A stretch of DNA of 64,000 nucleotides, from NCBI RefSeq assembly GCF_029407905.1, contig NC_073643.1:41202501-41266500 (forward strand), written 5' to 3'. Shown here piece after piece: positions 1-11,339 of the stretch (positions within the stretch are counted from its first letter, which is position 1; each line of letters opens with the position of its first letter). The stretch is from Bubalus kerabau (Eukaryota > Chordata > Mammalia > Artiodactyla > Bovidae). The notes under the pieces were generated by a model. That model searched no databases, had not been told where the DNA came from, and saw nothing but the letters and a program-made list of their open reading frames with translations. Made by a program: the position numbers and the translations under genes.

Positions 1-811
1 TAAAGATGGCACCGAAAAATAAGATGCTATGGTTATTTATACTTTAAAAATAGTATTTCCAGATAATGTTTAAGTGGAAGGCAATCAGAAAAGTGGAGTT
101 GAAGAGGTGGGTTGTTTTTTTTTTCCTTATTATTATTAGCAGAGCACGAAAGATGCTTCATTGCTTTGCTTGATCATCCATGAACACTGAGCACTGCTGG
201 ACTTCATTCCTAATCAAAACTTCACTTAAAAAAAAAAAAAGAGAAGTCCAGTCCTCTTCCTGATCAATTCTCTAATGGCAGAAAAATACCACAACACTCA
301 GAGTCTATGAAGCAAACATGTAATCAATTGCTTACACTCAATTAAGCAGAAAATAAAACCCTTCTATTTAGAAGAAGATTATAAAACACAAATCACAAAT
401 CTAAAAAGAAACAGAAAATAGAAAGGGTAGTTAATAAAGCTCATGACTAACCAGGAAATATTCCCCCAGCCACATGTCTTATTGTCAAATAATCTACAAG
501 CTTTCTGTTTATGTGATTCAAGTTGTCTACCTTTCCCTCTTTCATTCTTGTGGATCCAAACACCCACATGTGGGCTCTGGCAGGCACCTAAGATGTAGAA
601 CAACCCACATCAGATGTGTTTCTGATCACTCTTCTACTTACTCCAGGTGATGGGTTTTTTTTTTGCAATGGTTTACGTTGGATTTCCAAAAAAAAAAAAA
701 AAATAATTAAATAAAACAAAAATAACATAAAAAGGTATTATCAAAATGCAGGTAAGTAAATGAACTATTAGACAATCATTAAATATGACATTAAAACTGG
801 AAAATTCCAAG
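1..811. other. Unique AT-rich non-coding sequence
   Basis: No gene or clear repeat is recognised. The stretch carries several short homopolymer runs (T near 115 and 654, A near 228 and 690). A perfect 12-bp palindrome, CCCACATGTGGG, lies at about 574-585. Open frames here are short and have no exon signals. Confidence 0.6.
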
Positions 812-825
812 AGGAAATGCTTACT

Positions 826-933
826 CTTTTTTTTTTTGGCCACACTGCACAGCATGTGAAACTTCCCCAACCAGGGACTGAACCCTGTGCCCCCTGCACT
901 GAACACTTAAGAGTCTGAACCACTAGGGAAGTC
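826..933 (-). mobile_element. CHR-type tRNA-derived SINE (artiodactyl)
   Basis: Read on the minus strand, this has the CHR SINE head (gggaagtc and surrounding), the 'accagggactgaaccc' B-box-like segment seen on plus, and an A-rich tail that appears as the T run at 826-837. It is flanked by a perfect 14-bp target-site duplication, AGGAAATGCTTACT, at 812-825 and 934-947. This supports a complete, non-coding retrotransposed copy. Confidence 0.9.
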
Positions 934-952
934 AGGAAATGCTTACTTTTAT

Positions 953-1414
953 CAGTTCAGTTCAGTCACTCAGTCATGTCCAACTCTGTGACCCCATGAA
1001 CTGCAGCACACCAGGCCTCCCTGTCCATTACCAACTCCCAGAGTTTACCCAAACTCATGTCCATTGAGTTGATGATGCCATCCAACCATCTCATCCTCTG
1101 TCATCCCCTTCTCCTCCCACCTTCAATCTTTCCCAGCATCAGGGTCTTTTGCCAATGAGTCAGCTCTTCACACCAGATGGTCAAAGTATTGGAGTTTCAG
1201 CTTCAACATCAGTCCTTCCAATGAACACCCAGGACTGATTTCCTTTAGGATGGACTGCTCGAATCTCCTTGCAGTCCAAGGGATTCTCAAGAGTCTTCTC
1301 CAACACCACAGTTCTAAAGCATCAATTCCTCGGTGCTCAGCTTTCTTTATGGTCCAACTCTCACATCCATAAATGGATACTGGAAAAACCATAGCCTTGA
1401 CTAGACAGACCTTT
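953..1414 (-). mobile_element. BovB (RTE) LINE 3' fragment, minus orientation
   Basis: The minus strand encodes the C-terminal part of the BovB reverse-transcriptase ORF. Recognisable stretches include 'YGCESWTIKKAEHRGIDA', 'ELWCWRRLLRIPWTARR' and 'QSILKEISPGCSLEGLM'. The plus strand begins with the CAGTTCAGTTCAGT tail typical of BovB 3' ends. The copy is truncated at its 5' side near 1414. It forms an inverted pair with the plus-oriented piece that follows. Confidence 0.92.
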
Positions 1415-1431
1415 ATATATATCTTTAAATA

Positions 1432-1610
1432 GATTGAAGGCAGGAGGAGAAGGGGACAACAGAGGATGAGATGGTTGGATGGCATCACAAACACAATGGA
1501 CATGAGTTTGAGCAATCTCTGGGAGTTGGTGATGGACAGGGAGGCCTGGTGTGCTGCAGTCCATGGTGTCGCAAAGAGACGGGACACGACTGAGCAAATG
1601 AACTGAACTT
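1432..1610 (+). mobile_element. BovB LINE 3' terminal fragment, plus orientation
   Basis: This is the extreme 3' end of BovB, with 'gttggtgatggacaggga', 'aaagagacgggacacgac' and a TGAACTGAAC tail. It repeats in inverted orientation the same 3' region found at about 953-1132. About 300 bases separate the two arms. It may come from a second insertion or from a rearranged (inverted) single event. Confidence 0.9.
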
Positions 1611-3056
1611 AAATAGTTTTACACTCCTTCCCTATAAAAGAGTAGCAATTTCTCCATCACATCCCCTTGCCTACGACTCTCCTGCAAAAGGAGAAGTAAC
1701 TTGTATACTGACAAGGAAGTAGAGTCGAGAATTTTACAGGGTCTCTAACTTTGAGGATAGCTTATTCATTTTAGTTCTCTTTCTCTAAGTGGTGTGAGAC
1801 ATGCGACATGTTCCTGTAGTGTCGTCTAGCTCTTCCTTGCATGCCTCATCTCCTCATGGTCCTAAGATCTGCACTTAATATGAAGTATAAAGATGCTCCA
1901 CTAACTATGGCTATAGATACAAATGGTGACATCCTATCAGCATTGCTTTTGATAAAACAGTTTTGATCTGATACCTGATCTTTATCTCAAAGCTGGGTGA
2001 AAGGATAACAAGAAAGGATAATAAGACTGCACACGCATGAGTTCTTACATAAATTAATGTAAATATGCATGTACAGAAAAAGAAACTAGGAAAAAACACA
2101 CCAATGATGGCTAGCCCTTGGTGGCATGAGAACAGGTAATCATTTTTCCTTCTTGAACAGTTGGAGTATGTTCCAAATATTCTACCATATTGAAAAGAAA
2201 CCCACACAAGTGTTTTCGGAAACAGTACAGTAGAATAGAGATTTTACAGGCAAAACTTCGGGTGAGTTTTTGCTGGTTTTAAGCAAAACTGTCACAGTTT
2301 ATGGTGTTATGTGATCTATGAAATTTACAAATCGGTTGAAAAGATAGCAAAAGCCCCACCTGTACACCTCATCTGCTTGCATTTTCATAAAAGAGCATGG
2401 TTTTCGAATTGGCAGATGGAAATAAATGACATTTTGCTCCAGCCGACAATGAAAGCAAGCATCCCTTGTCAAGATTATTTACCAGCTACAAATGCAGGAC
2501 AGATCTTATAAGCGGCTCTGGGCAGAAGAGCAGGTCCTCCAATTAAACTTGAGCTTCCCTCTTTCCTAAACTTTAAGCATGTTTTTCCCTCGGGTTTTCT
2601 TTTGCTAGGGGCATTTAAAATCTGTCAGGAATCAAATTTGAAGATTACTGCCTTAGAGTTTAGTAGAAGTGGCATGTGGAAATCTTGAAGCACCGTGTAG
2701 CCTTGTATAAACAAACACCTGCTTTTTCAAACCAAAAAGAGATGAGGCCCTCCAGACACAAAAAGTACATTCCTTTAAAGACAATGTCGAATTTTCCAAA
2801 AACATTTAAATTACTACTCCAATTACACAGACATTCCTCAGTTCTTTAAACTTATATCAAGCTACTGCCAGGCCAGATCGAGGCCTTTGTGTAAACTGCT
2901 CTCTCTCTCTCTCTGCCAGAGACAATACGCCCACCTCATGGTTCAGCTTATATGCATCATGAAAAGACCTTCTACAACCTCAAGACAGACCAATTGTCTC
3001 AGAACTGTCTTACTCCAGAGGTCTCACCACAATCTCTAACCATTTAATGCAAAGAA
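1611..3056. other. Unique non-coding sequence with a short CT repeat
   Basis: No gene is recognised. A short (CT)8 run lies at about 2899-2914. The segment near 2630-2660 faintly resembles the end of a MER5-like DNA transposon, but the match is too weak to call. The remainder is AT-rich and lacks exon-like frames. Confidence 0.55.
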
Positions 3057-3225
3057 CCCCAAACTTTTTGGCATTAGGGACCAATTTCAAGGAAGACAAC
3101 TTTTCCACAAAGAGGTGAGGGAGCATGGTTTGGGGATGAGTCAACCGTGCACTTTATTCCTATTATTATTACATCAGCTCCACCTCAGACATCAGGTATT
3201 GGACTCCAGAAGTTGGGGACCCCTG
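3057..3225. mobile_element. Non-autonomous DNA transposon remnant (hAT-like)
   Basis: The left end 'CCCCAAACTTTTTGGC' and right end 'AGTTGGGGACCCCTG' form imperfect terminal inverted repeats (CCCCAAACT/AGTTGGGG). The interior contains 'gggaccaatttcaaggaaga', typical of a common mammalian non-autonomous DNA transposon. The copy is short, so it has probably lost its middle. The family name is uncertain. Confidence 0.65.
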
Positions 3226-4636
3226 GTTTAATTAATTCACTTCTTACCTTTTGCAGTCTGCCCCCTAGACTCAATTTTAGGGCAGATCCAGCACTGTATA
3301 ACCTTAAAGCTGATTACATGCAGCTGACACATCATATGCTTTCGTAGCAAGTGAAAAACACCAATTTTAACTCAGTTACTAAACCAATATTCTGTCTTTT
3401 ACAGCATTTGATTCCAGTAACATATATAGCAGTTTATCAATCATATAGGTCAGTTTGAAAAGGGGAATGAGGGGAGGAAGGCAGGAGAAAAAAACTCATG
3501 CAACTCCCCAAACAATTTAGGGAAGACAAGAGGAGAGACAGAGCTGCAAGGGTCCAGAAGATGTCAGGCACTGTTACTGTCTTCTGCAACATGAATCACC
3601 AAAAGCAAATCACCAAAAACTGAAGGCAGTAAGAATATTACTAAGAATACAACAAGCTAAGTCCTGTAACCTGTAACAGGTATCTATGTATATATATGTA
3701 CCTATAACAGGTATCTCAAACTTTATAACATGTATTTTTATATTAACATAATCTCTGGCTGTATTTTATGTACTAACCCTCAAAGATATTGGTTTTTGTC
3801 CCTATGAAATGTTTATTGACCCTTACCCTGTAAACCACCTTAATTCCTTTTTTTGGAAACAAGGTGACTACTAAATTACTAAAAGAAGAAGAACTGGGAA
3901 CACAAGAAGCCCTGCCGGTAGACAAGTGGCCAACAGTCTGACACATTAATGAGAACAGAGAGAAGCTGAGGGGTGACTTGGTATGAAGACAGGAAACAGG
4001 AAATATAATTCAGCATGTAAGTTTTATATCATTTTTCTTTTTTTTTTACCCAAAAGGTTCTATTTACTTTATTCAAATAAATTTTTTTAATGTTTTTTTT
4101 TTAATCCTCAAGAAGGATACAACTGTTGGTCCAGCCTCCAAACATCTGTCCCAATGAACTTCCAAGGATGACCTGGTGACCTCCCGTATATACGAACAGC
4201 CTTCATGACAAGTTCAGAAAGCTGAAAGTTATAAAGTGAGTTCTATCTGCTCAGAGGAAGCCTGGCCTTACGGTGACCATCAAACATCTCCTGAAGCTGC
4301 CCAGCCACAAAGGCAGAGGCCTGAGATGGCAGTAGATGAGATGGAAGCCAGAGGCCAACCACTGGAACAGATTTAGGAGGGAGAGCCAGAGGAGCCTGGG
4401 TCATTCCTGTAATCAGCAAACACCTCCTGGGCATACTCGCATGACACAGAAACAGGCAAACACAACTATTCCCAACAACAATGGGAAAGACACCAAGTGA
4501 ACGGGCCATTACAACACTAACAGGGATTCCAACAGAGGGAAACCCAGAGCACGTGAATCCAGAGAGGAAACGCTCTGAAAACCAAGATGCCAACCAGTGC
4601 GAGCTGGAAGGTATGTAGACACACAATGCTTGTGCC
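3226..4636. other. Unique non-coding sequence
   Basis: No gene or strong repeat is recognised. There is an imperfect local repeat around 3660-3715 ('taacaggtatct' occurs twice within about 30 bases). The 127-codon minus frame at 4243-4626 has no recognisable domain or splice context, so I do not call it coding. Confidence 0.5.
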
Positions 4637-4802
4637 TATTGTTTAGTTGCTAAGTCATGTATGACTTTTTTGCAACCCCAAGGGCTGTCCATCGGACTTC
4701 CCAGACAAGAATACCACAGCAGGCTGCCATTTCATTCCCCAGGGGAGTCAAAATCGCATCTCCTGCCACGTCTCCTGAATTCCAGGTGGGTTCCTTTATC
4801 AC
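4637..4802 (-). mobile_element. Bov-tA SINE, degraded
   Basis: The plus strand reads as the reverse complement of Bov-tA: 'ttgtttagttgctaagtc', 'gcaaccccaagg', 'cttcccagacaagaatac' and 'catctcctgccacgtctcc'. Several internal differences and small indels make it older than the neighbouring copies. Confidence 0.8.
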
Positions 4803-5665
4803 ACGAATCCACAATTTATGAACTTTGCCATCCATGGGAAATATGTGGGGCTTCTAAACTCTTTTGAAAAAAATAAAGAGACAAGTAGCACACAGCTTGA
4901 AAGCCCTTATACTTTATGCTGTGTCACCAAGATTGTATCAAGTCAAACCAACTCTATATACAAGATCCATGACTCATCTACCTAACTCAATTAGGAGTAA
5001 CGCCACAGTAAATGCATTAGTGTAGTTTCAAAGTATGTCATATTAGGACAGGACAGTTTCCAGGACATTTCGGCCTCCCAAAGGGTATAAAGCGATTTTA
5101 ACAAACCTAGCCTTGCAGAAAGCAAATCCATCTAAGCAAGCCATTAAGTTCAGGGGAAAGAGCTTTCCAGCCGGTCAGTCACTGGCATTGTGGAAACAAT
5201 ACATGCAGTTGACTGACCTACAATTTATGAGTTGCCCAGATGCTCTTTAATTATGTTTCAAAATGCCAAACAAATTTTCCATTTGGAAAATTGCTCCCAG
5301 CTTATGTTCTCAGGAAATGAAAGATTTGGCATGTACTTCATTGAGAAGGAGGGGCATTATCGGTACCAGTGCCATGTATCTGGGGGTCAATCAAATGTGG
5401 AATTTCCCATCACACAAAGTCCTTACTCCCAGCAGGGGGGAAGCAGTATTCTTTTATATGTCCTGTTGTTATCTGCACGTTGACTGGGGGTGGGGATAGG
5501 AGGTTTTAAGAATATATTTCATAGGAGTGGGTAACACAAACAAGGATTAAAACCCTGAAATAAACATTTCTTTCAAAGGAGTTACAAGAATGCTTAGAAA
5601 TCGCTTACACACACACAAATTAGAAATAAACACACTAACAAAACCATCTATTATAGTGTTTGTTC
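4803..5665. other. Unique non-coding sequence
   Basis: No gene or repeat is recognised. Two overlapping plus frames near 5232-5499 reach about 80 codons. They are alternative readings of the same bases, show no domain, and are not supported as exons. Confidence 0.5.
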
Positions 5666-5669
5666 TCTG

Positions 5670-5820
5670 TTTCCAAGTTCTACACCATGTGCTCTGTCTG
5701 TATTTACTCTCATGAGTCCTGTGAGAAAGGTACTACTAAAATCCATCTTAAAAATAAATCATGGCGGAATCAAACCCACCATCAGTCTTTCACTAAAGTT
5801 GATGCTTCACCACTAAAAAC
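5670..5820 (-). mobile_element. MIR SINE fragment
   Basis: The order of features matches the reverse complement of MIR: 'accatgtgctctgtctgta', 'ctctcatgagtcctgtgag' and the degenerate 'aggtactactaaaatccat'. This is an old, strongly diverged mammalian repeat. Confidence 0.55.
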
Positions 5821-5929
5821 TAGTAAATATCCTCAGCTGGGTATTAAAGACTGAAAAGACGTAACTAAACTAATATAGACCCAGTGGTTCTCCACTAGGG
5901 CCAATTTTGACATCCCACCCACCTCTGGC

Positions 5930-6060
5930 ATCACTGACTCGATGGACGTGAGTCTGAGTGAACTCCGGGAGTTGGTGATGGACAGGGAGGCCTGGCGTGC
6001 TGCGATTCATGGGGTCACAAAGAGTCGGACACGACTGAGCGACTGAACTGAACTGAACTG
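5930..6060 (+). mobile_element. BovB LINE 3' end with perfect target-site duplication
   Basis: This is the terminal 131 bases of BovB, ending 'cgactgaactgaactgaact'. A perfect 13-bp duplication, ACCCACCTCTGGC, flanks it at 5917-5929 and 6061-6073. Near-consensus sequence and an intact duplication indicate a relatively young insertion, severely 5'-truncated. Confidence 0.95.
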
Positions 6061-6220
6061 ACCCACCTCTGGCCCCTGGGAACACTTGCAATGTCTGGAA
6101 GCATTTGGATTATCATGACTTGAGGAGGCAAGAAATACTGGCACCTAGTGGGTCAACGGCCACCAGTGATGCTAAACATCCTACAGTACAGAGGACAGCC
6201 TCCACCCCAATCACTGAATT

Positions 6221-6435
6221 GTGTCTGTGTGTGCTTAGTCACTCTGTTGTGTCCAATTCTTTGCGACATTTTGGACTGTAGCCTGCCAGGCTCCTCTGTC
6301 CATAGAATTTTCCAGGCATGAATACTGGAGTGGGTTGCCATGCCCTTCTCCAGGGGGTCTTCTTGACCCAGGGATCAAACCCACATCTCCTGCATTGGCA
6401 GGTGGATGCTTTACCACTGAGCCACCAGAGAAACC
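6221..6435 (-). mobile_element. Bov-tA SINE with target-site duplication
   Basis: This is a full-length Bov-tA read on the minus strand, from the 'ggtttctctggtggctcagt'-type head (plus coordinates near 6418-6435) to the BovB-derived tail near 6225. The flanks CAATCACTGAATT (6208-6220) and CAATCAGTGAATT (6436-6448) form a 13-bp duplication with one mismatch. Confidence 0.95.
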
Positions 6436-6469
6436 CAATCAGTGAATTACATGGACCCAAATGTCAATA

Positions 6470-6851
6470 TGAAGAATTGATGCTTTTTAAGTGTGATGTT
6501 GGAGAAGACCCTTGAGAGCCCCTTGGACTGAAACAAGATCCAACCAGTCAATCCTAAAGGAACTCAACCCTGAATATTCACTGGAAGGACCGATGCTGAA
6601 GTTGAAGCTCCAATACTTTGGCCACCTGATGCAAAGAGCTGACTCATTAGAAAAGACCCTGATACTGGGAAAGATTGAAGGCAGGAGGAAAAGGAGACAA
6701 TAGAGGACGAGATGATTGGAAGGCATCATCGACTCAATGGACGAGTTTGAGCAAGCTCCAGGAGATGATGGACAGGGAAGCCTGGTGTGCTGCAGTCCAT
6801 GGAGTCACAATGAGTCCAACATGACTGAGCGACTGAGGAACACCAGCAACG
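6470..6851 (+). mobile_element. BovB LINE 3' fragment with 7-bp target-site duplication
   Basis: It begins in the coding part of the BovB ORF ('gaagaattgatgcttttt') and continues through 'ggagaagacccttgagag' and 'aagttgaagctccaatac' to the 3' end 'catgactgagcgactgagga'. The translated frame contains 'NQSILKELNPEYSLEGPM'. The 7-bp GTCAATA occurs at 6463-6469 and 6852-6858. The copy carries many substitutions and is not functional. Confidence 0.93.
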
Positions 6852-6891
6852 GTCAATAATGCTGAGGTTCAGGAAGACTACTGTAGAGGAA

Positions 6892-7736
6892 TACAGATCT
6901 CCAGGGATTATCAGAACCAGTAACTTTCTGTGTCCATGGTCCTTAAGAGGCCCACTGGGAGCTATCTAAGCAAATGAAAGCCAAGAGAATACAGATCTGG
7001 TTTAAAATTCTCACTTCACTTATGTATACTGGGGAGTAAGGGTGTTGTATGTAAGTATTTGAGTGAAGTACTCCACACCTAAAATAATCAATCTAGTCAA
7101 CTCTATATTTCCAAGAAAAATGGTAACTAAAATATTCTTTTGAAAAGAGGCTATTACTCTTACTGCCACTAAATTCCTCCCTATTCTGCCCACGGACCAT
7201 TTGAACAGCTAGAAAAATCTCCCTGTAAAACAACATGACAAGGATGCCAAGAAGGTAACCAATGAGGGAGACATGCCAAAAGGAGGCAATAAGGAATGGA
7301 AGAACTGTAGGGGGAGAAAAAGCACGCTCTATCTAAAGCAGTCAGTGGCTACCCATCTAACTGGCTGCAGCCGAAGAGACACTGACCCAGTAGATATCTC
7401 CTTATTTAAAGAGACTAAACTCTCTCACTCTAACATCCACCCACTGACCACCAGTCTGAAAGCTAATCAGTATGTTCCTGCATCCAGAGGACAAATACTT
7501 GTAACCACTATTATGTAACTTCATTCTCTCCTCACCCACATCCCAAGATGCTTGGCTAAACAGCAGGCAATCATTTTCTGATGCTGTTGGCTCTTCCTCA
7601 CAATACATTATCTTAGACCTTCTCACCATGCCATATGGCCTTTCCTGAATGCACCTGAAAATAAAAATTCTAGAAAAGGTGGTGGGTGAGGAGGAGACAA
7701 ACAGAGAAAACACATTTTATATCGATCAATTTGTTA
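6892..7736. other. Unique non-coding sequence
   Basis: No gene or repeat is recognised. Open frames of 80-103 codons on both strands near 7273-7713 overlap each other and have no domain similarity that I can see. Confidence 0.5.
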
Positions 7737-7860
7737 ATCAGTCTGCCTCCAGCAAATAGACTCTAAGTTTCTTACGAACTGCTATTTCTCCAGAATATCA
7801 ATCATGCCTGGGATTTGGTAAGTATACAATAAACATGTGCTGACTAAATGAATATTTAAA
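7737..7860 (+). mobile_element. L2 LINE 3' end fragment
   Basis: The order 'gactctaagtttcttacgaa', 'catgcctgggatttggtaag' and 'caataaacatgtgctgacta' with a terminal 'aatgaat' matches the L2 3' UTR pattern. That pattern reads as stay/clear, then 'cctggcacatagtaggtgctcaataaa', then 'tgaatgaa'. The copy is old and diverged. Confidence 0.65.
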
Positions 7861-8164
7861 TCCTGATTAGTATGCCTGATGTGACCATTCTATTAATAAA
7901 GCCAGAGAGTGTGATGCTCTTTTTTACAGTACAATACAATGAAGACATACGGAAAAATAGACTATCACCAGAATCATCACCAGGTCAACTTTTACATGAA
8001 CACAGAACAGGTCAAGTCCAGAAAAAGGTGGAATGCTACAGTGAAAACAACCTCCAGTTCAGTCTTCTACATCTTCAACTATAAATTATTTTGAGTTTGT
8101 TTCATTCTAACATGAAGAATTATAAAAAATACCATATAAGATTATATAAACAATCTGGGAAGTA

Positions 8165-8636
8165 AAAAAAAGAAAATGCACCTGAAAATACCTAAGGAAG
8201 CCAATGATGGCCAATCCTACTACTGTTATTCAATGCTGTACCGGAAGTTCTAGCCAAGGCAAAGAAAGCAAACATCTTTACAAGAGAAGAAATAAAAGTC
8301 ATTATACAAAAGAAATAAAAGTCATCTAGATCATCTAGCAAGAAGTAAAACTACCTCCAGTCACAGAAGATACAATCTTACATGTAGATGATTTCAAAGA
8401 AAACCACCAGAAATGATTAGAGCCAATAAATGAGTGAAGCATACCAGATAAATATATGAAACTATACCCTGGAAATGAACAATCCAAAAATGAAATTGAG
8501 AACAGGAAAAAGAATAAAATTTCTCAGAATAAATTTTACTGAAGTGTAAGACTACCGCATTGAAAACTACAATGAAATCATAAAAAGCAATTAAAGACCT
8601 AAGTAAAATGACAGACATCCCCCGTTCACACATCAG
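8165..8636 (+). mobile_element. Old L1 LINE fragment (ORF2 reverse-transcriptase region)
   Basis: This aligns by eye with L1 ORF2: 'ttcaatgctgtaccggaagt', 'gaagtaaaactacctccagt', 'gatacaatcttacatgtaga' (the Y-x-D-D region) and 'gaacaatccaaaaatgaaat'. It finishes with 'aatgacagacatccc'. The duplicated stretch 'gaaataaaagtcat' near 8288 and 8311 is a local insertion. Frames are broken throughout. Confidence 0.88.
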
Positions 8637-10647
8637 ACTTTAAATTATTCCAGTGTTTGAAATGGAACTAATTCTGAAGACACAGAGATAGACAGCCTAG
8701 AAGCCTACAGAGAAAGCTGTCCTTTAAGGTTTTAATCCCCTTATTAATCAAGGTTCAAATGGTTTGATCACCATGTAAATACCACATTTTCCAATGATTT
8801 TCATAAGGAATTTTCAGATGTTTGCTTTCTTCCCTATCAAAATAGGAAATGAGGTAAATTCCACAGGCTTTATTCCTGGTGAACCTACACTGGCTACTTT
8901 GCAGTTTTTATAACCCTAATTAGACTTTTTTCCAATACTATATGGCAGTAGTTGAAAAGACCAAGGAATTCTGATACACAGGTTGGTGATCTTATAGAAT
9001 AACAGGCTTTACGGGTGAAACCATGTCACTTGATACATCTACAAACTGACAAGGCAACTAAATTTCCTGCACTCCAACTTCAAAAGGTAGGATAATTCTG
9101 TTGTGCTTTACAAGTCCAGGGAAAATGTCAAGTAACAACAAAAAGACAAGCAAATCAAAGAAAACTGGTGTTCGCATATTGTATTTCCTATAATATGACT
9201 GACTCTACAATGAACCATTAAAGAGAACCGAAAGCAGAAAAAAAGAATGAAATTCTACTGGCTCATCATCACTACCCAAGTCACGGAATGAAGAAGGCTC
9301 TCCAGGGCAAAGGGATCTATCACTCAGGCTTGTCAAGTCTCCCAAAATTAATTTCTTTCCATGAGATGCAGCAAATTCGCCAATATTCATAAAAGGCCCT
9401 ATCAATAAAACTGAAAATGTTAAGTGTTTCAGTGAGTTTTGGTGACAAATGCCAGAATATGGGCAACAATTCTGATACCCTGACACTTCGGGTGCAAATT
9501 ATCTCCTATAGAAAGACCCAAATTTAACAACAGAGATCTCAGGAAGTACTTCTCTCACTTAATAAGCCTTGGCAGCGTTTCAAATTAAATACTCTATTGT
9601 GCAAGGAGCTAATTATGTTAAGATTAAACCGAAAGAATGAGCGGGACATTTACTGTACTTTCAGTAATTATGCCAGTGTTCTATATTCAAAATAAGGCCC
9701 TCATGTTGAAAGGTGTCACTGCTAATCCAATAAATTCCACAAACACACAGCTTGCTTAATGTTTAAATATTTTGGAAACGAAGAGGTATTTTCTTTCACC
9801 AACTAGCATTCATTTTACACTCTCTCCTAACTGTCATTATTTTCATTGTTTCCATCCCATTGCATCAGAAGTTTCCATATGTAAACACATTAACATCCCC
9901 TGAGTGTGTTTCTGACATGCAATTGAACAATTAATGCTTTTACTACCAAGGCCTACACACAACTACTGAACATTATTCTATTTAGTGTATTTTTATCACA
10001 CACTCAAAGATGATAAATTTCTGCAAGCTGTTTGGTCAGCTGTTTCCTCCCCATTTCTGGCTTAATGATAAACTACAAAACAACAAAAATTAGGCACCTG
10101 TGTGGTTTTTCTGCAGTTTACATATTAACCCCCTACTGGGGACCTAAGCATTTGTACCAAAGTTCAAAAACACAAAATTAACTTCTGAGGGCCAGGTTAG
10201 CATTGTCAAATACCTCTCCAATGACGCAGAACCTTCATGACCTCAATACTTAGGGAATAGCAATAAAGATACAAAGTCATGCTTCTGTGCTTCTGGGTCC
10301 ACACTGAACTAAAATTACATAAAAGCTAAGAATCACATAATTTAAATATGCCTTTTCTTCTTGGTAGACTGAATGGAAAATGTTCTTACATTTGGACCCA
10401 GGCATTTGATGTCTAGGAATTTACACTTTAGATAAACTTCAGATACAAAAGAAGTTTAAAAAAGGAATACAAAGATTGCACAAGGCAAAGACCCAGACTT
10501 TCTTTCTGATATAAAAATGCAGGCCTGAATTAAAAGCTACTTTTCTTAATATTAAAAAAATTAGAATACACAGAAAGGAAGAGATGTTAACACTTCAAGA
10601 ATATAACTGGAAGACAGCTGAAATTTCAATAAATCAGTAGTCAGACA
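8637..10647. other. Repeat-poor unique sequence
   Basis: About 2 kb with no mobile element or gene that I can recognise, which is unusual for this window. Composition is AT-rich with dispersed CAATTA/TTAAT-type motifs. It is a candidate stretch for conserved non-coding function, but nothing in the bases proves that. Confidence 0.5.
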
Positions 10648-10656
10648 CATTATAAT

Positions 10657-10780
10657 CTGACCCAATGAACATGAGTTTGAAGGAACTCCAGGAGATAGTG
10701 AAGGATAGGGAAGCCTGGCATGCTACAGTCCACGGGGTCTCAAAGAGTTGGACATGACTTACCGACTGAACAAAACACAT
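10657..10780 (+). mobile_element. BovB LINE 3' end fragment
   Basis: The 3' end of BovB with 'acatgagtttgaaggaactc', 'aagcctggcatgctacagtc' and 'gttggacatgacttaccgac'. CATTATAA occurs on both sides (10648-10655 and 10781-10788) and probably marks the target-site duplication. Confidence 0.9.
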
Positions 10781-10788
10781 CATTATAA

Positions 10789-11339
10789 AAGATGCAAAAG
10801 AAGTAATACTTGACAGAAAATAAATGACATAAGGTAGAAATACAGGTATTGAAGAAAGGCATGAATTACTGTTAGGTGGGAGAAGAGGAAGGTAAGTTAT
10901 AGAAAGGCTTTGACAATGTGATCACATTCTGTCTAATACATATTACCTAGATAGACACTGGTGAACTTGAAATCCTGAATTTGTACCTCACTTTTAACAA
11001 AGGGAGGTGTGAGCTGTAAGTAAGGCAGAGTGGAAAAAGGAATTAAGAACACTTGTTTCTACTTTTCATTATTTAATTTTTCACAGTAAGCCTGCTACTT
11101 CTATAATTTTTTTACATTCCAAGTACTAAACACAAAAAGTTTCCTAATGCACCCCACTGTAAAAAAAAATTTTTTTAATGCCATTTAATATTTGGAACTG
11201 ATACTTCCATGGTTTTATAATTCATAAAACTAACACATTTTTGAACTATTTATATGAAATGGCATTTAAACTATATTTGGATGAGCAAACAACAGAAACT
11301 ATTTAACTTGTTTCACTCTAGACAATAATTACTGCTTTT
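10789..11339. other. Unique non-coding sequence
   Basis: No gene or repeat is recognised. AT-rich, with an A9/T-rich stretch near 11161-11178. Confidence 0.5.

Larger units (their letters stand above)
5882..6883 (+). mobile_element. Ancient hAT-like DNA transposon split by three insertions
   Basis: The left end CAGTGGTTCTCCACTAGGGC, the interior 'aatgtctggaagcatttgg', 'ggcacctagtgggtcaacgg' and 'taaacatcctacagtacag', and the right segment 'aatgctgaggttcaggaaga' match one mammalian non-autonomous hAT-type element of about 200-250 bp. Its pieces lie at about 5882-5929, 6061-6220, 6436-6469 and 6852-6883. A BovB, a Bov-tA and a second BovB separate them. Removing the three insertions restores a colinear element. 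Confidence 0.75.

Noticed and set aside
4637..4802. Zinc-finger or other protein similarity in short frames across SINEs
   Set aside because: Recurring 'EEPGRLQSMGSQ'-like peptides are the well-known spurious translations of Bov-tA.
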